A stretch of DNA of 64,000 nt from Solwaraspora sp. WMMD791 (GTDB taxonomy: Bacteria; Actinomycetota; Actinomycetes; Mycobacteriales; Micromonosporaceae). Location: NCBI RefSeq assembly GCF_029581195.1, contig NZ_CP120737.1, positions 124,001 to 188,000 of the forward strand, written 5' to 3'. Under the pieces are notes generated by a model. It did no database searches, was not told where the DNA came from, and saw nothing but the letters and a program-made list of their open reading frames with translations. A program made the translations under genes and the position numbers. The number at the start of each line of letters is the position of its first letter. Within the stretch, counting starts at the first letter, position 1. Below, piece after piece: positions 29,476 through 37,435 of the stretch.

Positions 29476-30303
29476 GTGAGCATTGAGGAACGAGCCCCGG
29501 TCGGGGTGGACACGACCCGACCGAGCGTCGCCCGTGTGTACGACTACATGCTCGGCGGCAAGGACAACTTCGCGGTCGACCGCCAAGCCGGGCAGATGGC
29601 GCTGCAGATCACCCCGGACGGCCCGCTGGCGGCCCGGGCCAACCGGGGCTTCCTGCGTCGGGCCGTACGCCATCTGGTCGCCGAGGCCGGCATCCGGCAG
29701 TTCCTCGACATCGGGTCGGGGCTGCCGACCCAGGGCAACGTGCACGAAATCGCCCACGAGATCGACCCGCAGACCCGCGTGGTCTACGTGGACAGCGACC
29801 CGATGGTGCTGGCGCACGGTCGGGCGCTGCTCGCCAGCTCCCCGATGACCACGGTGATCCAGGCCGACGTCCGGCATCCGGAGCAGATCCTGGACAACCC
29901 CGAGGTCCGGTCGATGATCGACTTCACGCAGCCGGTCGGGGTACTGCTCCTGGGGATCCTGCACCACCTCGCCGACGACGAGGACCCCGGTGCGGTGGCT
30001 GCGGTCTACCGTGCCGCCGTCCCGTCCGGCAGCTACCTGGCCATCTCGCACTTCCACGATCCTGGCGACGCCCATCCGGACGCCTCGAAGAAGGCGTTGA
30101 TGGTGGAGAAGATCTTCAACCAGACGATGGGCACCGGCCGGTGGCGTCGCCACGACGAGATCGTCGGGTACTTCGGTGACTTCGAGCTGCTGGAGCCAGG
30201 CGTCACCGCGCTGCCGGACTGGCGGCCGGCACCGGACGACGAGCCGTCGGAGCAGACCGACACCTACTACACCTTCGTCGGTGGGCTCGCCCGCAAACCT
30301 TGA
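29476..30303 (+). CDS. SAM-dependent methyltransferase (DUF574 family)
   Basis: A 275-residue methyltransferase of a family expanded in mycelial actinomycetes. The N-terminal signature RPSVARVYDYMLGGKDNFAVDR and the SAM motif FLDIGSGLPTQGNVHE are characteristic; VVYVDSDPMVLAHG is motif II. The GTG start has CGGAGGA upstream. Substrate unknown; paralogs are numerous in such genomes. Confidence 0.9.
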   Translation: MSIEERAPVGVDTTRPSVARVYDYMLGGKDNFAVDRQAGQMALQITPDGPLAARANRGFLRRAVRHLVAEAGIRQFLDIGSGLPTQGNVHEIAHEIDPQTRVVYVDSDPMVLAHGRALLASSPMTTVIQADVRHPEQILDNPEVRSMIDFTQPVGVLLLGILHHLADDEDPGAVAAVYRAAVPSGSYLAISHFHDPGDAHPDASKKALMVEKIFNQTMGTGRWRRHDEIVGYFGDFELLEPGVTALPDWRPAPDDEPSEQTDTYYTFVGGLARKP

Positions 30304-30341
30304 CCCGGTCCCGGCCGGCACCCGCTGCGGTGCGGGGCCGG

Positions 30342-30464
30342 TCAGCGCAGCGCCACGTTCAGCACGATCGTGGCGACGACCGACAGCAGCAGCGACACCA
30401 GCAGCATCAACAGACAACCGATGCCGCCGCCGAGCGGCCGCACCTCGGTGTTTCCGATCCTCAT
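30342..30464 (-). CDS. 40-residue single-pass membrane protein
   Basis: A tiny protein: MRIGNTEVRPLGGG leads into a strongly hydrophobic stretch (GCLLMLLVSLLLSVVATIVL) and ends NVALR. It has a start, an in-frame stop and a membrane segment with positive-inside ends. Similar short proteins with a VRPLGGG-type motif are common in actinobacteria (from memory). The ribosome site is weak. Function unknown. Confidence 0.6.
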   Translation of the reverse strand: MRIGNTEVRPLGGGIGCLLMLLVSLLLSVVATIVLNVALR

Positions 30465-30524
30465 TCGGTTCGGCTACCCGGCGACCGGGCAGGTCAACCC
30501 TGATCATCGCGCCGGTCTGCGGCA

Positions 30525-30552
30525 TCTGCGCGCCGGTGTACCGGCGCGCAGA
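30525..30552. repeat. Perfect 12-bp inverted repeat
   Basis: TCTGCGCGCCGG and CCGGCGCGCAGA around TGTA, between two divergent genes. A terminator is not needed there, so an operator or a 5'-leader hairpin of the arabinofuranosidase mRNA is more likely. Confidence 0.55.
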
Positions 30553-30685
30553 CGCCGTGGGCCGACCCATGTTAGCGTCCGACAACGGGCCGACCGGGCG
30601 TGCGCAAGCGTCGATGCGCGAACGCCGTCACCGGCCCGCTGGCGTGGCGCGGCCCTCCCGCGTCGGCAGGCGGAAGGGTGTGCTG

Positions 30686-32215
30686 ATGGCTGACCGACCG
30701 GTGACGGTGCACATCGATCCGGCGTTCCGGATCGCTCCGGTGAGCCGGCGGACGTTCGGCTCCTTCGTCGAGCACATGGGCCGCTGCGTCTACGGCGGTC
30801 TCTACGAGCCCGACCACCCCAGCGCGGACCCGGTCGGGCTGCGCCGGGACGTGCTCGACCTGGTTCGGGAGCAGGGGGTGACCGTGGTCCGCTACCCGGG
30901 CGGCAACTTCGTCTCCGGCTACCACTGGGAGGACGGGGTCGGGCCGCGCGATCAGCGCCCGACCCGGCTCGACCCGGCCTGGCACAGCGTGGAGACCAAC
31001 GCGTTCGGCCTCGACGAGTTCATGACCTGGGCGCAGGCGGCGGGTGTCGAACCGATGCTCGCGGTCAACCTCGGCACCCGCGGCCCCCGCGAGGCGCTGG
31101 ACCTGCTGGAGTACGCCAACCATCCGGGCGGCACCCGACTGTCGGACCTGCGCCGGGCACATGGGCGTGACAGGCCCTACGGCATCCGGATGTGGTGTCT
31201 GGGCAACGAGATGGACGGGCCGTGGCAGCTCGGCCATCAGACCGCGCACGAGTACGGCCGGCGCGCCGCCGAGACGGCCCGGGCGATGCGCATGATCGAC
31301 CCGACGCTGGAGCTGATCGCCTGCGGCAGCTCCGGGCCGGACATGCCGACCTTCGCCGCCTGGGAGGCCACGGTCCTGGAACACACCTACGATCAGGTCG
31401 ACTTCGTCTCGGCGCACCTCTACCACGAGGAGCGCGACGGTGACCTGGCCAGTTTCCTGGCCTCGTCGGTCGGCATGGACCAGTTCATCGACGACATCGT
31501 GGCGACCTGCGACCACGTCCGGGCGCGGACCCGCAGCAGCAAGCGGATCAACATCTCGTTCGACGAGTGGAACGTCTGGTACATGCGCGACTTCCTCGCC
31601 ACCGGGGTGCCGACCGAATGGGTGCAGGCGCCGCCGCTGAGCGAGGACGACTACACCGTCGCCGACGCGGTGGTGGTCGGATCGTCGCTGATCACGCTCC
31701 TGCGACACAGCGACCGGGTGACGGTCGCCTGTCAGGCGCAGCTGGTCAACACGATCGCCGCGATCCGGGCCGAGCCCGGCGGCCCGGCCTGGCGGCAGAC
31801 GATCTTCTACCCGTTCGCGCTGACCGCCCGGTACGCCCGGGGCACCGTACTGCGGGTGGAGTGCACGTCGGCGCCGACCACCGACACCGCCCGGTACGGT
31901 GACGTTCCGCTGCTGGATGTCGTCGCCACCTACGACGACGACGCCGGCGAACTGGTCGTCTTCGCGGTGCACCGGGGTCAGCGGGAGCCGGTGACGGTCG
32001 ACGTGGACCTGCGCGCCTTCCCCGGTTACCGGCTCGCCGAGCAGGTGGTGCTGCACGACCCGGATCTGTACGCCCGCAACACCTCGGTGGAGCCGGACCG
32101 GGTACGGCCGCAGGCGGTGTCCGGTGCCGCTGTCGACCAGGGTCGGCTGGCCCTGGCCCTGCCGCCGGTGTCCTGGACGATGCTGCGCTTGACGATGGTC
32201 GATGCCACCGCGTAG
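30686..32215 (+). CDS. Alpha-L-arabinofuranosidase (GH51)
   Basis: A 509-residue intracellular enzyme releasing arabinose from arabinan or arabinoxylan oligomers. Acid/base Glu175 lies in CLGNEMDGPWQLGH and nucleophile Glu294 in NISFDEWNVWYM; VRYPGGNFVSGYHWEDGVGP is the conserved N-terminal barrel motif. A C-terminal beta-domain follows from about residue 390. There is no signal peptide. ATG 30686 has GGAAGGG 7 nt upstream. A LacI-like palindrome lies just after the stop and a 12-bp inverted repeat upstream, so control by sugar is likely. Confidence 0.95.
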   Translation: MADRPVTVHIDPAFRIAPVSRRTFGSFVEHMGRCVYGGLYEPDHPSADPVGLRRDVLDLVREQGVTVVRYPGGNFVSGYHWEDGVGPRDQRPTRLDPAWHSVETNAFGLDEFMTWAQAAGVEPMLAVNLGTRGPREALDLLEYANHPGGTRLSDLRRAHGRDRPYGIRMWCLGNEMDGPWQLGHQTAHEYGRRAAETARAMRMIDPTLELIACGSSGPDMPTFAAWEATVLEHTYDQVDFVSAHLYHEERDGDLASFLASSVGMDQFIDDIVATCDHVRARTRSSKRINISFDEWNVWYMRDFLATGVPTEWVQAPPLSEDDYTVADAVVVGSSLITLLRHSDRVTVACQAQLVNTIAAIRAEPGGPAWRQTIFYPFALTARYARGTVLRVECTSAPTTDTARYGDVPLLDVVATYDDDAGELVVFAVHRGQREPVTVDVDLRAFPGYRLAEQVVLHDPDLYARNTSVEPDRVRPQAVSGAAVDQGRLALALPPVSWTMLRLTMVDATA

Positions 32216-32221
32216 GTTCTC

Positions 32222-32235
32222 CTTAACCGGTTAAG
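32222..32235. promoter_or_regulatory. LacI-family-like palindrome CTTAACCGGTTAAG
   Basis: Perfect 14-bp palindrome with central CG directly after the arabinofuranosidase stop and about 175 bp before dedA. The half-site AACCGGTTAAG recurs upstream of the mannanase (35322), which argues for an operator rather than a terminator. Confidence 0.5.
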
Positions 32236-32272
32236 AGAGCGAGCCGGTGCCCCTCTCTGTGGTGGGGAGGAT

Positions 32273-32314
32273 GCCCGTGACGCCGCGCGCGAGCACCCGC
32301 CGGCCGTCACGGGC
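32273..32314 (+). terminator. Hairpin downstream of the arabinofuranosidase
   Basis: GCCCGTGAC pairs with GTCACGGGC across 24 nt that are themselves GC-rich. Likely transcription end of the GH51 gene; no T-run. Confidence 0.45.
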
Positions 32315-32381
32315 TCCCGGCCACCTGACGATCTCCGCCAGGTCTGCCTTTCCGGCGCCCCGGCGGTGCTAGGTTCGGTGT

Positions 32382-32410
32382 CAGCAGCCCCCCGCGAGCG
32401 GGGGTTGCTG
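32382..32410 (+). promoter_or_regulatory. Leader hairpin overlapping the dedA ribosome site
   Basis: CAGCAGCCCCC can pair with GGGGGTTGCTG. The right arm contains the GGGGG ribosome site and reaches the GTG start, so a folded leader would hide the site. Control by this hairpin is inference. Confidence 0.4.
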
Positions 32411-33135
32411 TGCACACTGACTGGCTCGAGCAGCTGTTGTCGATGGACGACGCGCTCATCTACCTGCTGGTCTGGCTGCTCGTCTTCGCCGAGGACGCCC
32501 TCTTCATCGGGTTCGTCTTCCCGGGCGAGACCGCCGCGATCCTCGGCGGAGTGGCCGCCAGCCTGGGCACCGTTTCGCTGCCGGGCATCGCCGTGGTCGT
32601 CGTCAGCGCCGCGATCGCCGGCGACACCGCCAGCTACCTGATCGGCCGGGTGTTCGGCACCCGGTTGCTGCGGCTACGGTTCCTGCGTCGGCGGCAGTCC
32701 TGGGTGCAGCGGGCCCAGGACCAGCTCGCCGCCCGTGGCGGGATGGCGGTGTTCATCGGCCGGTTCGTCACGTTCTTCCACGCGGTCATGCCGGCGCTGG
32801 CCGGGGCGGCGCGGATGCCGTACCGGCGGTTCTTCGCCTACAACGTCGCCGGGGCGCTGATCTGGGGGATCGGTACGGTGGCGATCGGCTACCTCGCCGG
32901 CACCTCGTACGCCGCGATCGAGCGGGTGGCCGGGCGGGCCGCCGCAGTGGTGGTCGCGGTGCTGGCGCTCAGCGCGTTCGTATTCTGGCGGGTCCGGTCG
33001 GCGCGGCGCGAATGCCGTCCCGACCCCGCCCACGCCGATCCGGCCGGCGCTGGCCCAGCGGACACCGATCCGGCCGGCTCCGGTGCGGCCCGGCAGGGGC
33101 GCACCCGTGGTGGACGCCCCTGCGACCTTGGCTGA
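32410..33135 (+). CDS. DedA-family membrane protein
   Basis: A 241-residue integral membrane protein. FVFPGETAAILGGVAAS, IGRFVTFFHAVMPALAGAARMPYRRFFAYN and a conserved GD..YLIGR block define the DedA/SNARE-associated family, thought to move lipids across the membrane using the proton gradient. Five or so hydrophobic segments are seen. The last 45 residues are a hydrophilic Asp/Pro/Ala tail (DPAHADPAGAGPADTDPAG). The GTG start follows a GGGGG site held in a hairpin. Confidence 0.9.
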   Translation: MHTDWLEQLLSMDDALIYLLVWLLVFAEDALFIGFVFPGETAAILGGVAASLGTVSLPGIAVVVVSAAIAGDTASYLIGRVFGTRLLRLRFLRRRQSWVQRAQDQLAARGGMAVFIGRFVTFFHAVMPALAGAARMPYRRFFAYNVAGALIWGIGTVAIGYLAGTSYAAIERVAGRAAAVVVAVLALSAFVFWRVRSARRECRPDPAHADPAGAGPADTDPAGSGAARQGRTRGGRPCDLG

Positions 33136-33172
33136 CCAGCCGGAGTCGGCCGGCCGGCACATTCCGTTCGGC

Positions 33173-33604
33173 TCAGCTGATCAGTTCGACCATGCGTAGG
33201 CCGTCCGCCGTCGGCGGGGACAACGCCAGGTCGCCGATCTCCTCGATCGGCACCCACCGGATCGCGTCCGCGCTACCGCCGACCTCGGTGATCACCGGGT
33301 CGCCCGGCCCCACCTCTGCGGAGTGCAGCAGGCCGACCACGTGCCAGTCGGTGCCGTTGCGGTGGGCCGAGTACGAGCGCACGTCCATCAGCCGGGATCC
33401 GGTGACGTCGAGGCCCGCTTCCTCCCGTAGCTCGCGGGACAGCGCGTCGCCCGGTTGCTCACCCGGGTCCAGACCACCGCCCGGCAGGTGCCACGCCCCA
33501 GGGGCGAACACCGGGGACGCCTCGGACAACCGGCTCAGCAGCACCGAGGAGTCACGCACGATCACCGCGTAGGCGCCGACACGCAGACGGGGACCTTCAC
33601 TCAC
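33173..33604 (-). CDS. Nudix hydrolase
   Basis: A 143-residue hydrolase of nucleoside diphosphate-linked compounds. The Nudix box is complete: GGGLDPGEQPGDALSRELREEAGL (G-x5-E-x7-REUxEExGU). GTG 33604 has GGAGG 6 nt upstream. Converges with dedA. Substrate cannot be assigned. Confidence 0.9.
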   Translation of the reverse strand: MSEGPRLRVGAYAVIVRDSSVLLSRLSEASPVFAPGAWHLPGGGLDPGEQPGDALSRELREEAGLDVTGSRLMDVRSYSAHRNGTDWHVVGLLHSAEVGPGDPVITEVGGSADAIRWVPIEEIGDLALSPPTADGLRMVELIS

Positions 33605-33786
33605 CGTACACCTCCAGGTCGTAGCATCATCGGCTCGCCACCGCCGGAGGACGGGTGCCGTGACCTGCGTCGACGCCGGTCCGACGGTGGCCGGACGGAG
33701 TACCCGCCCGGCCACCGGTCACACTCTCGGTGCGGTCGCCGACCTGCACCAGCCGCAGGTCGCGGCCGGCGGCACGCCCCAGTTGC

Positions 33787-35190
33787 CTACAGGGCGTTGC
33801 AGGCTACCGGCGGGATGCTGTTGGTGCCGGTCCAACTGCCGATGAAGCCGAACGTCGTGCTCTGCCCGGCGCCGAGGGTGCCGTTGTAGCTGACGTTGGT
33901 CGCGGTCACCTGGGACCCGCTGCGGGTCACCGTGGCGTTCCATGCCTGGTTCACGGTCTGTCCGTTGGCGTAGGTCCAGACCACCCGCCAACCGGTCGTG
34001 CCGGACCCGCCGGCGGTGACGCGTACCTCACCCTGGAAGCCACCCTGCCACTGACCGACGATCGTGTACGTGGCGGAGCAGGCGCCGGCCGGCGGCGGAG
34101 TGGTCGGGGGTGCGGTGGTCGGGGGTGCGGTGGTCGGGGGTGCGGTGGTCGGCGGCGCGGTCGTCGGGGGTGCGGTGGTCGGCGGCGCGGTCGTCGGGGT
34201 GGCGCCGCTGTAGATGGTCGCCTCCCGGGCGGTCTGCCGGATTCCGTTCGCGCCGTTGAACAGCCGCTGGCCCCAGGAGGTCAGGGCGCCGACGTTGAAG
34301 TTCGTCACCATGTCGAGGTACTCGACGCCGCCGCTGTTGCCGCTCCACGACCAGCCGAGCCAGCCGATGCCGTGCTGCTGGGTGTACGACAGGATGGTGT
34401 CCTCGTCGGGGTTGCCGTCCGAGTGGTTGTGCCCGAACTCGCCGACCGCGATCGGCAGCCCGGCTGACCGGAACCGCCCGAGGTAGTCGCTGATCTCGGC
34501 GGCGGTGTCGAAGACGCCGTACATGTGGATCGAGAAGAGCAGGTTGCGGGCCGGGTCGGCGTTCCATACGGACTGGGCGTTGTCACGCATGGTGAAGGTC
34601 CAGTCCTGCCCCCAGTTCGGCGCGTCGACCATGATCGTGTGCTCGAAACCTGCGGTCCGCAGCCGCTGGACGGCGCTGGTGGTGTGACTGGTCCAGTTCT
34701 GGTACCCGCTGTTGCCGAACGGTTCGTTGCCGATGTTGATGATCACGTAGTTCTCCTGGCCGCGCAGGACGCTGGCCAGGCTGATCCAGTAGTCGACGGC
34801 GGATGCCAGGGTGGCGGCGGCCCCCTCCTCGCCGTACCCGGTGGTGTCGTGCACCTCCAGTACACAGATCAACCGGTTCGCCTTGCACAGCGAGATGACG
34901 TTCGCGACGTCGGCGGCGTCGTTGCGGGTCCACCGGTGACCATTGCTCAGCACGACCCGGACGGAGTTCGCGCCGAGGGACTTGATGTTGGCGAAGGAGC
35001 TTGTCTGGCTGGCGTACCAGGTGTGCGCGTGGTTGACCCCGCGCAGCACGAGCGGCGAGCCGTTCGCCTCGACCAGCCGGCCGCCGCTGATGTGCAGGCC
35101 GACGGCGGCGTGGGCGGGTGGGACGAGTACGACGATGGAGGCGACCAGGGCGAGGAGCGTCGCGGCCGCGACGCTGAGACGTGTCTTCAT
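33787..35190 (-). CDS. Secreted endo-beta-1,4-mannanase (GH5, subfamily 8-like) with CBM2
   Basis: A 467-residue extracellular enzyme. Signal peptide 1-28 ends PAHA. The GH5 domain (29-330) has VLRGVNHAHTWY, LICVLEVHDTTGYGEE, the acid/base Glu156 in IINIGNEPFGN and nucleophile Glu251 in IAVGEFGHNH; these blocks match actinobacterial mannanases better than cellulases. A (PTTAP)n linker joins it to a C-terminal cellulose-binding CBM2 (about 366-467: WQGGFQGEVRV ... NAWNATV-like, GFIGSWTGTN). Upstream is an AACCGGTTAAG operator half shared with the arabinofuranosidase locus. Cellulase is the less likely alternative. Confidence 0.9.
   Translation of the reverse strand: MKTRLSVAAATLLALVASIVVLVPPAHAAVGLHISGGRLVEANGSPLVLRGVNHAHTWYASQTSSFANIKSLGANSVRVVLSNGHRWTRNDAADVANVISLCKANRLICVLEVHDTTGYGEEGAAATLASAVDYWISLASVLRGQENYVIINIGNEPFGNSGYQNWTSHTTSAVQRLRTAGFEHTIMVDAPNWGQDWTFTMRDNAQSVWNADPARNLLFSIHMYGVFDTAAEISDYLGRFRSAGLPIAVGEFGHNHSDGNPDEDTILSYTQQHGIGWLGWSWSGNSGGVEYLDMVTNFNVGALTSWGQRLFNGANGIRQTAREATIYSGATPTTAPPTTAPPTTAPPTTAPPTTAPPTTAPPTTPPPAGACSATYTIVGQWQGGFQGEVRVTAGGSGTTGWRVVWTYANGQTVNQAWNATVTRSGSQVTATNVSYNGTLGAGQSTTFGFIGSWTGTNSIPPVACNAL
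34101..34200 (-). repeat. 15-bp tandem repeat encoding the TTAPP linker
   Basis: About six and a half copies of a 15-bp unit (plus-strand TGGTCGGGGGTGCGG) with minor variation coding for PTTAP linkers. Copy number is likely variable between strains. Confidence 0.85.
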
Positions 35191-35321
35191 GACCTACCTC
35201 GGGTAGAGGCCCGTGCCATCACGGGCGGTGAGACACCCCGCTGACCTCGGTCAGCGTGATGTCGGCAACTACCCGGCCCTTCGCGCAGGCATCAGATTAG
35301 ACCGATGTCTTCCCGCTACGC

Positions 35322-35332
35322 AACCGGTTAAG
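35322..35332. promoter_or_regulatory. LacI-like operator upstream of the mannanase
   Basis: AACCGGTTAAG, with core palindrome AACCGGTT, about 130 bp upstream of the mannanase start. It shares 11 bases with the 14-bp palindrome at 32222. Confidence 0.45.
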
Positions 35333-35387
35333 TTGGTCCGGTCGCTGGGTGCGCCTTGCCGTCGTCGCTCACCTGCCTCCGCATACG

Positions 35388-35432
35388 ACTACCGGCACCG
35401 ACCCGGGGCGAACCCGCGTCGGTGCCGGTAGT
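35388..35432 (-). terminator. Hairpin terminator after the LolA-like gene
   Basis: ACTACCGGCACCGAC and GTCGGTGCCGGTAGT form a perfect 15-bp stem with a 15-nt loop, 25 bp past the stop of the minus-strand gene at 35457. Confidence 0.75.
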
Positions 35433-35456
35433 GGACCGGTCAAGTCGCCCGCCCGG

Positions 35457-36641
35457 TCAGCGGGTGTCGGTGGCCACCTCGTAGAGCCGCTCCGGCGTCA
35501 CCGCGCCGGCCAGGATCCGGCCGTCGTCGGTCAGCAGCACGGTGAACAGTGCGCTGGACAGCAGCCGGCCGCTGCCCCACGCCCCGTCGACCTGCGGCAG
35601 GTCGCCCAGCATCTGCAGCGCCTCGGCCCCCTCGGCGGACTCACCGGCCCGCTGCTGAGCCTCGGCACTCACCTCGGCCGGCGGTGCCACGACCACGACG
35701 GTGCCCCAGCCCTCGCCGACCGTACGGACCGCGCTGTCGTCGGCCGCGAAGGAGTCGAGGAGCTCCGGCAGCCCCGAGTCGGCGTCGTCGCCGCCCGGCA
35801 GCCCGTCCGGTCGCTGCCCCGGCCCGTCACGGCCGGCGTCGTCCTCGCCCGCCTCGGTCACCTCGGTGCCCGGCGGCGGGTTGAAGGTGAACTGCTCCGC
35901 GTCCGGCCGGTCGAAGCTGACCTGGGTGAAGGCTGTCTCGATCGCCGCCCGCTCGGCACCGACCGGGTAGACCGCGAAGCGCAGCGGCACGTACTCGACC
36001 GAGTCGATCGCGATCCGGATCTCGTCGACCAGCGACGAGGTGTCCCGCGGGTTCAGCACCAGCTCGTACGCCGTGCGCCCGGCGATCTCCGCCGCCCGGC
36101 CCACCGAGACCTCGGTGCTCGGGTCGATCGCCGACAGCACCTCGCTGGCCGCCGCCTGCGGGGTGACGTACGCCTCGGGCAGGGTCGCCGGGTCCACCTC
36201 GGCCGCCTCCTCGGGCAGCTCGAAGTGGGTGGCCTGCTTCTCCTGGCTGGACCAGATCCACACGTCGCGTCCGTTGCGGATCACGTCGGTCTCGCCCAGG
36301 GTGCGCACCATGGCCAGGCGCGCCTGGTCGGGTCCGGCGTACCAGACCCGTACGGTCTGCGTACCGTCGATCAGCGAGGCGAGGCCCGCGCCGCCGGCCT
36401 GGCCGAGCAGGCCCAACGCTCCCGGCAGCCCCAGCTCGGCGCGGTGCACGACCGTTCCGGACATGCCGTCCACCTGGGCCGTCTGCAGATCGACCAGCAA
36501 CTGCTCGGCGCTGCGCGGCGGCAGCACCGGGTCGGCCGACGCGGCCAGCGTGCCGACGGCCGCGCCGCCCCCGATGAGCACCGCCGCCGCAGCCGTGGGT
36601 ACCAGCCAGCGCATAGCCGGCCGGGTTGTGAATACCGACAT
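35457..36641 (-). CDS. LolA/RseB-fold membrane-anchored protein
   Basis: A 394-residue protein with an N-terminal membrane anchor (VPTAAAAVLIGGGAAVGTLAAS) and a domain about 50-300 like actinobacterial outer-membrane-lipoprotein-sorting/sigma-regulatory proteins: AEQLLVDLQTAQVDGMSGTVVHRAELGLP, VWYAGPDQARLAMVRTLGETDVIRNGRDVWIWSS, and AYELVLNPRDTSSLVDEIRIAID. An acidic linker (GEDDAGRDGPGQRPDGLPGG) precedes a final domain. GGAGG lies upstream of the ATG. It diverges from the OmpR-type regulator gene, 138 bp apart, suggesting it belongs to the same envelope-sensing circuit. Confidence 0.75.
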   Translation of the reverse strand: MSVFTTRPAMRWLVPTAAAAVLIGGGAAVGTLAASADPVLPPRSAEQLLVDLQTAQVDGMSGTVVHRAELGLPGALGLLGQAGGAGLASLIDGTQTVRVWYAGPDQARLAMVRTLGETDVIRNGRDVWIWSSQEKQATHFELPEEAAEVDPATLPEAYVTPQAAASEVLSAIDPSTEVSVGRAAEIAGRTAYELVLNPRDTSSLVDEIRIAIDSVEYVPLRFAVYPVGAERAAIETAFTQVSFDRPDAEQFTFNPPPGTEVTEAGEDDAGRDGPGQRPDGLPGGDDADSGLPELLDSFAADDSAVRTVGEGWGTVVVVAPPAEVSAEAQQRAGESAEGAEALQMLGDLPQVDGAWGSGRLLSSALFTVLLTDDGRILAGAVTPERLYEVATDTR

Positions 36642-36778
36642 CTTCGGCACCTCCTGGGACCATGCTGCACCGGACGGGCTGAGACGACGCTGAGAGCGGG
36701 GGCTCAAGCTGTGAACGCCCTCAGCTCGGACACCGCCGGGTACGGCGGACCGGGTACCCATGATGGCACCCTGGACCG

Positions 36779-37435
36779 GTGCGGGTGCTGGTGGTGGAGG
36801 ACGAGGTCCGGCTGGCTGACGCCCTGCGGCGAGGGCTGCAGGAGGAAGGGTTCGCCGTCGACGTGGTGACGAACGGTCCGGCAGGGCTGGAATCGGCCAG
36901 GTCCGGCGGGTACGACGCGATGATCCTGGACGTGATGCTGCCGGGGCTGTCCGGGTACCGGGTGGTGCGCCAGTTGCGGGCCGAGGAGAACTGGCTGCCC
37001 GTACTCATCCTTTCCGCGAAGGACGGGGAGTACGACCAGGCGGACGGCCTCGACTGCGGTGCCGACGACTACCTGACGAAACCCTTCTCGTACGTCGTCC
37101 TGCTGGCCCGGCTGCGGGCACTGCTGCGGCGCGGTGCCCCGCAGCGGCCGGCGGTGCTCACCGTCGGCGAGCTGAGTCTGGACCCGGCGCGGCGGCGGGT
37201 CACCCTGGCCGACGCCGAGATCGCGCTGACCGCCCGGGAGTACGCCCTGCTCGAGTACCTGATGCGCCGGGCGGGGGAGGTGGTCTCCAAGATCGAACTG
37301 CTCGACCACGTCTGGGACGCCAGCGTCGACACCGCCCCCAACGCGGTCGAGGTCTACGTCGGCTACCTGCGCCGCAAGATCGGTCGGGACCGGTTGGAAA
37401 CCGTCCGGGGCGCCGGCTACCGGCTCCGGCCGTGA
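36779..37435 (+). CDS. OmpR-family response regulator
   Basis: A 218-residue regulator. Receiver 1-115 with acidic pair Glu8-Asp9 (VVEDEVRLADALRRGL), phosphoacceptor Asp51 in MILDVMLPGLSGYRV and Lys in DYLTKPFSYVVLLAR; winged helix about 125-218 (LTAREYALLEYLMRRAGEVVSK; VEVYVGYLRRKIG). It starts with GTG and its stop overlaps the kinase GTG (GTGA). Confidence 0.93.
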   Translation: MRVLVVEDEVRLADALRRGLQEEGFAVDVVTNGPAGLESARSGGYDAMILDVMLPGLSGYRVVRQLRAEENWLPVLILSAKDGEYDQADGLDCGADDYLTKPFSYVVLLARLRALLRRGAPQRPAVLTVGELSLDPARRRVTLADAEIALTAREYALLEYLMRRAGEVVSKIELLDHVWDASVDTAPNAVEVYVGYLRRKIGRDRLETVRGAGYRLRP

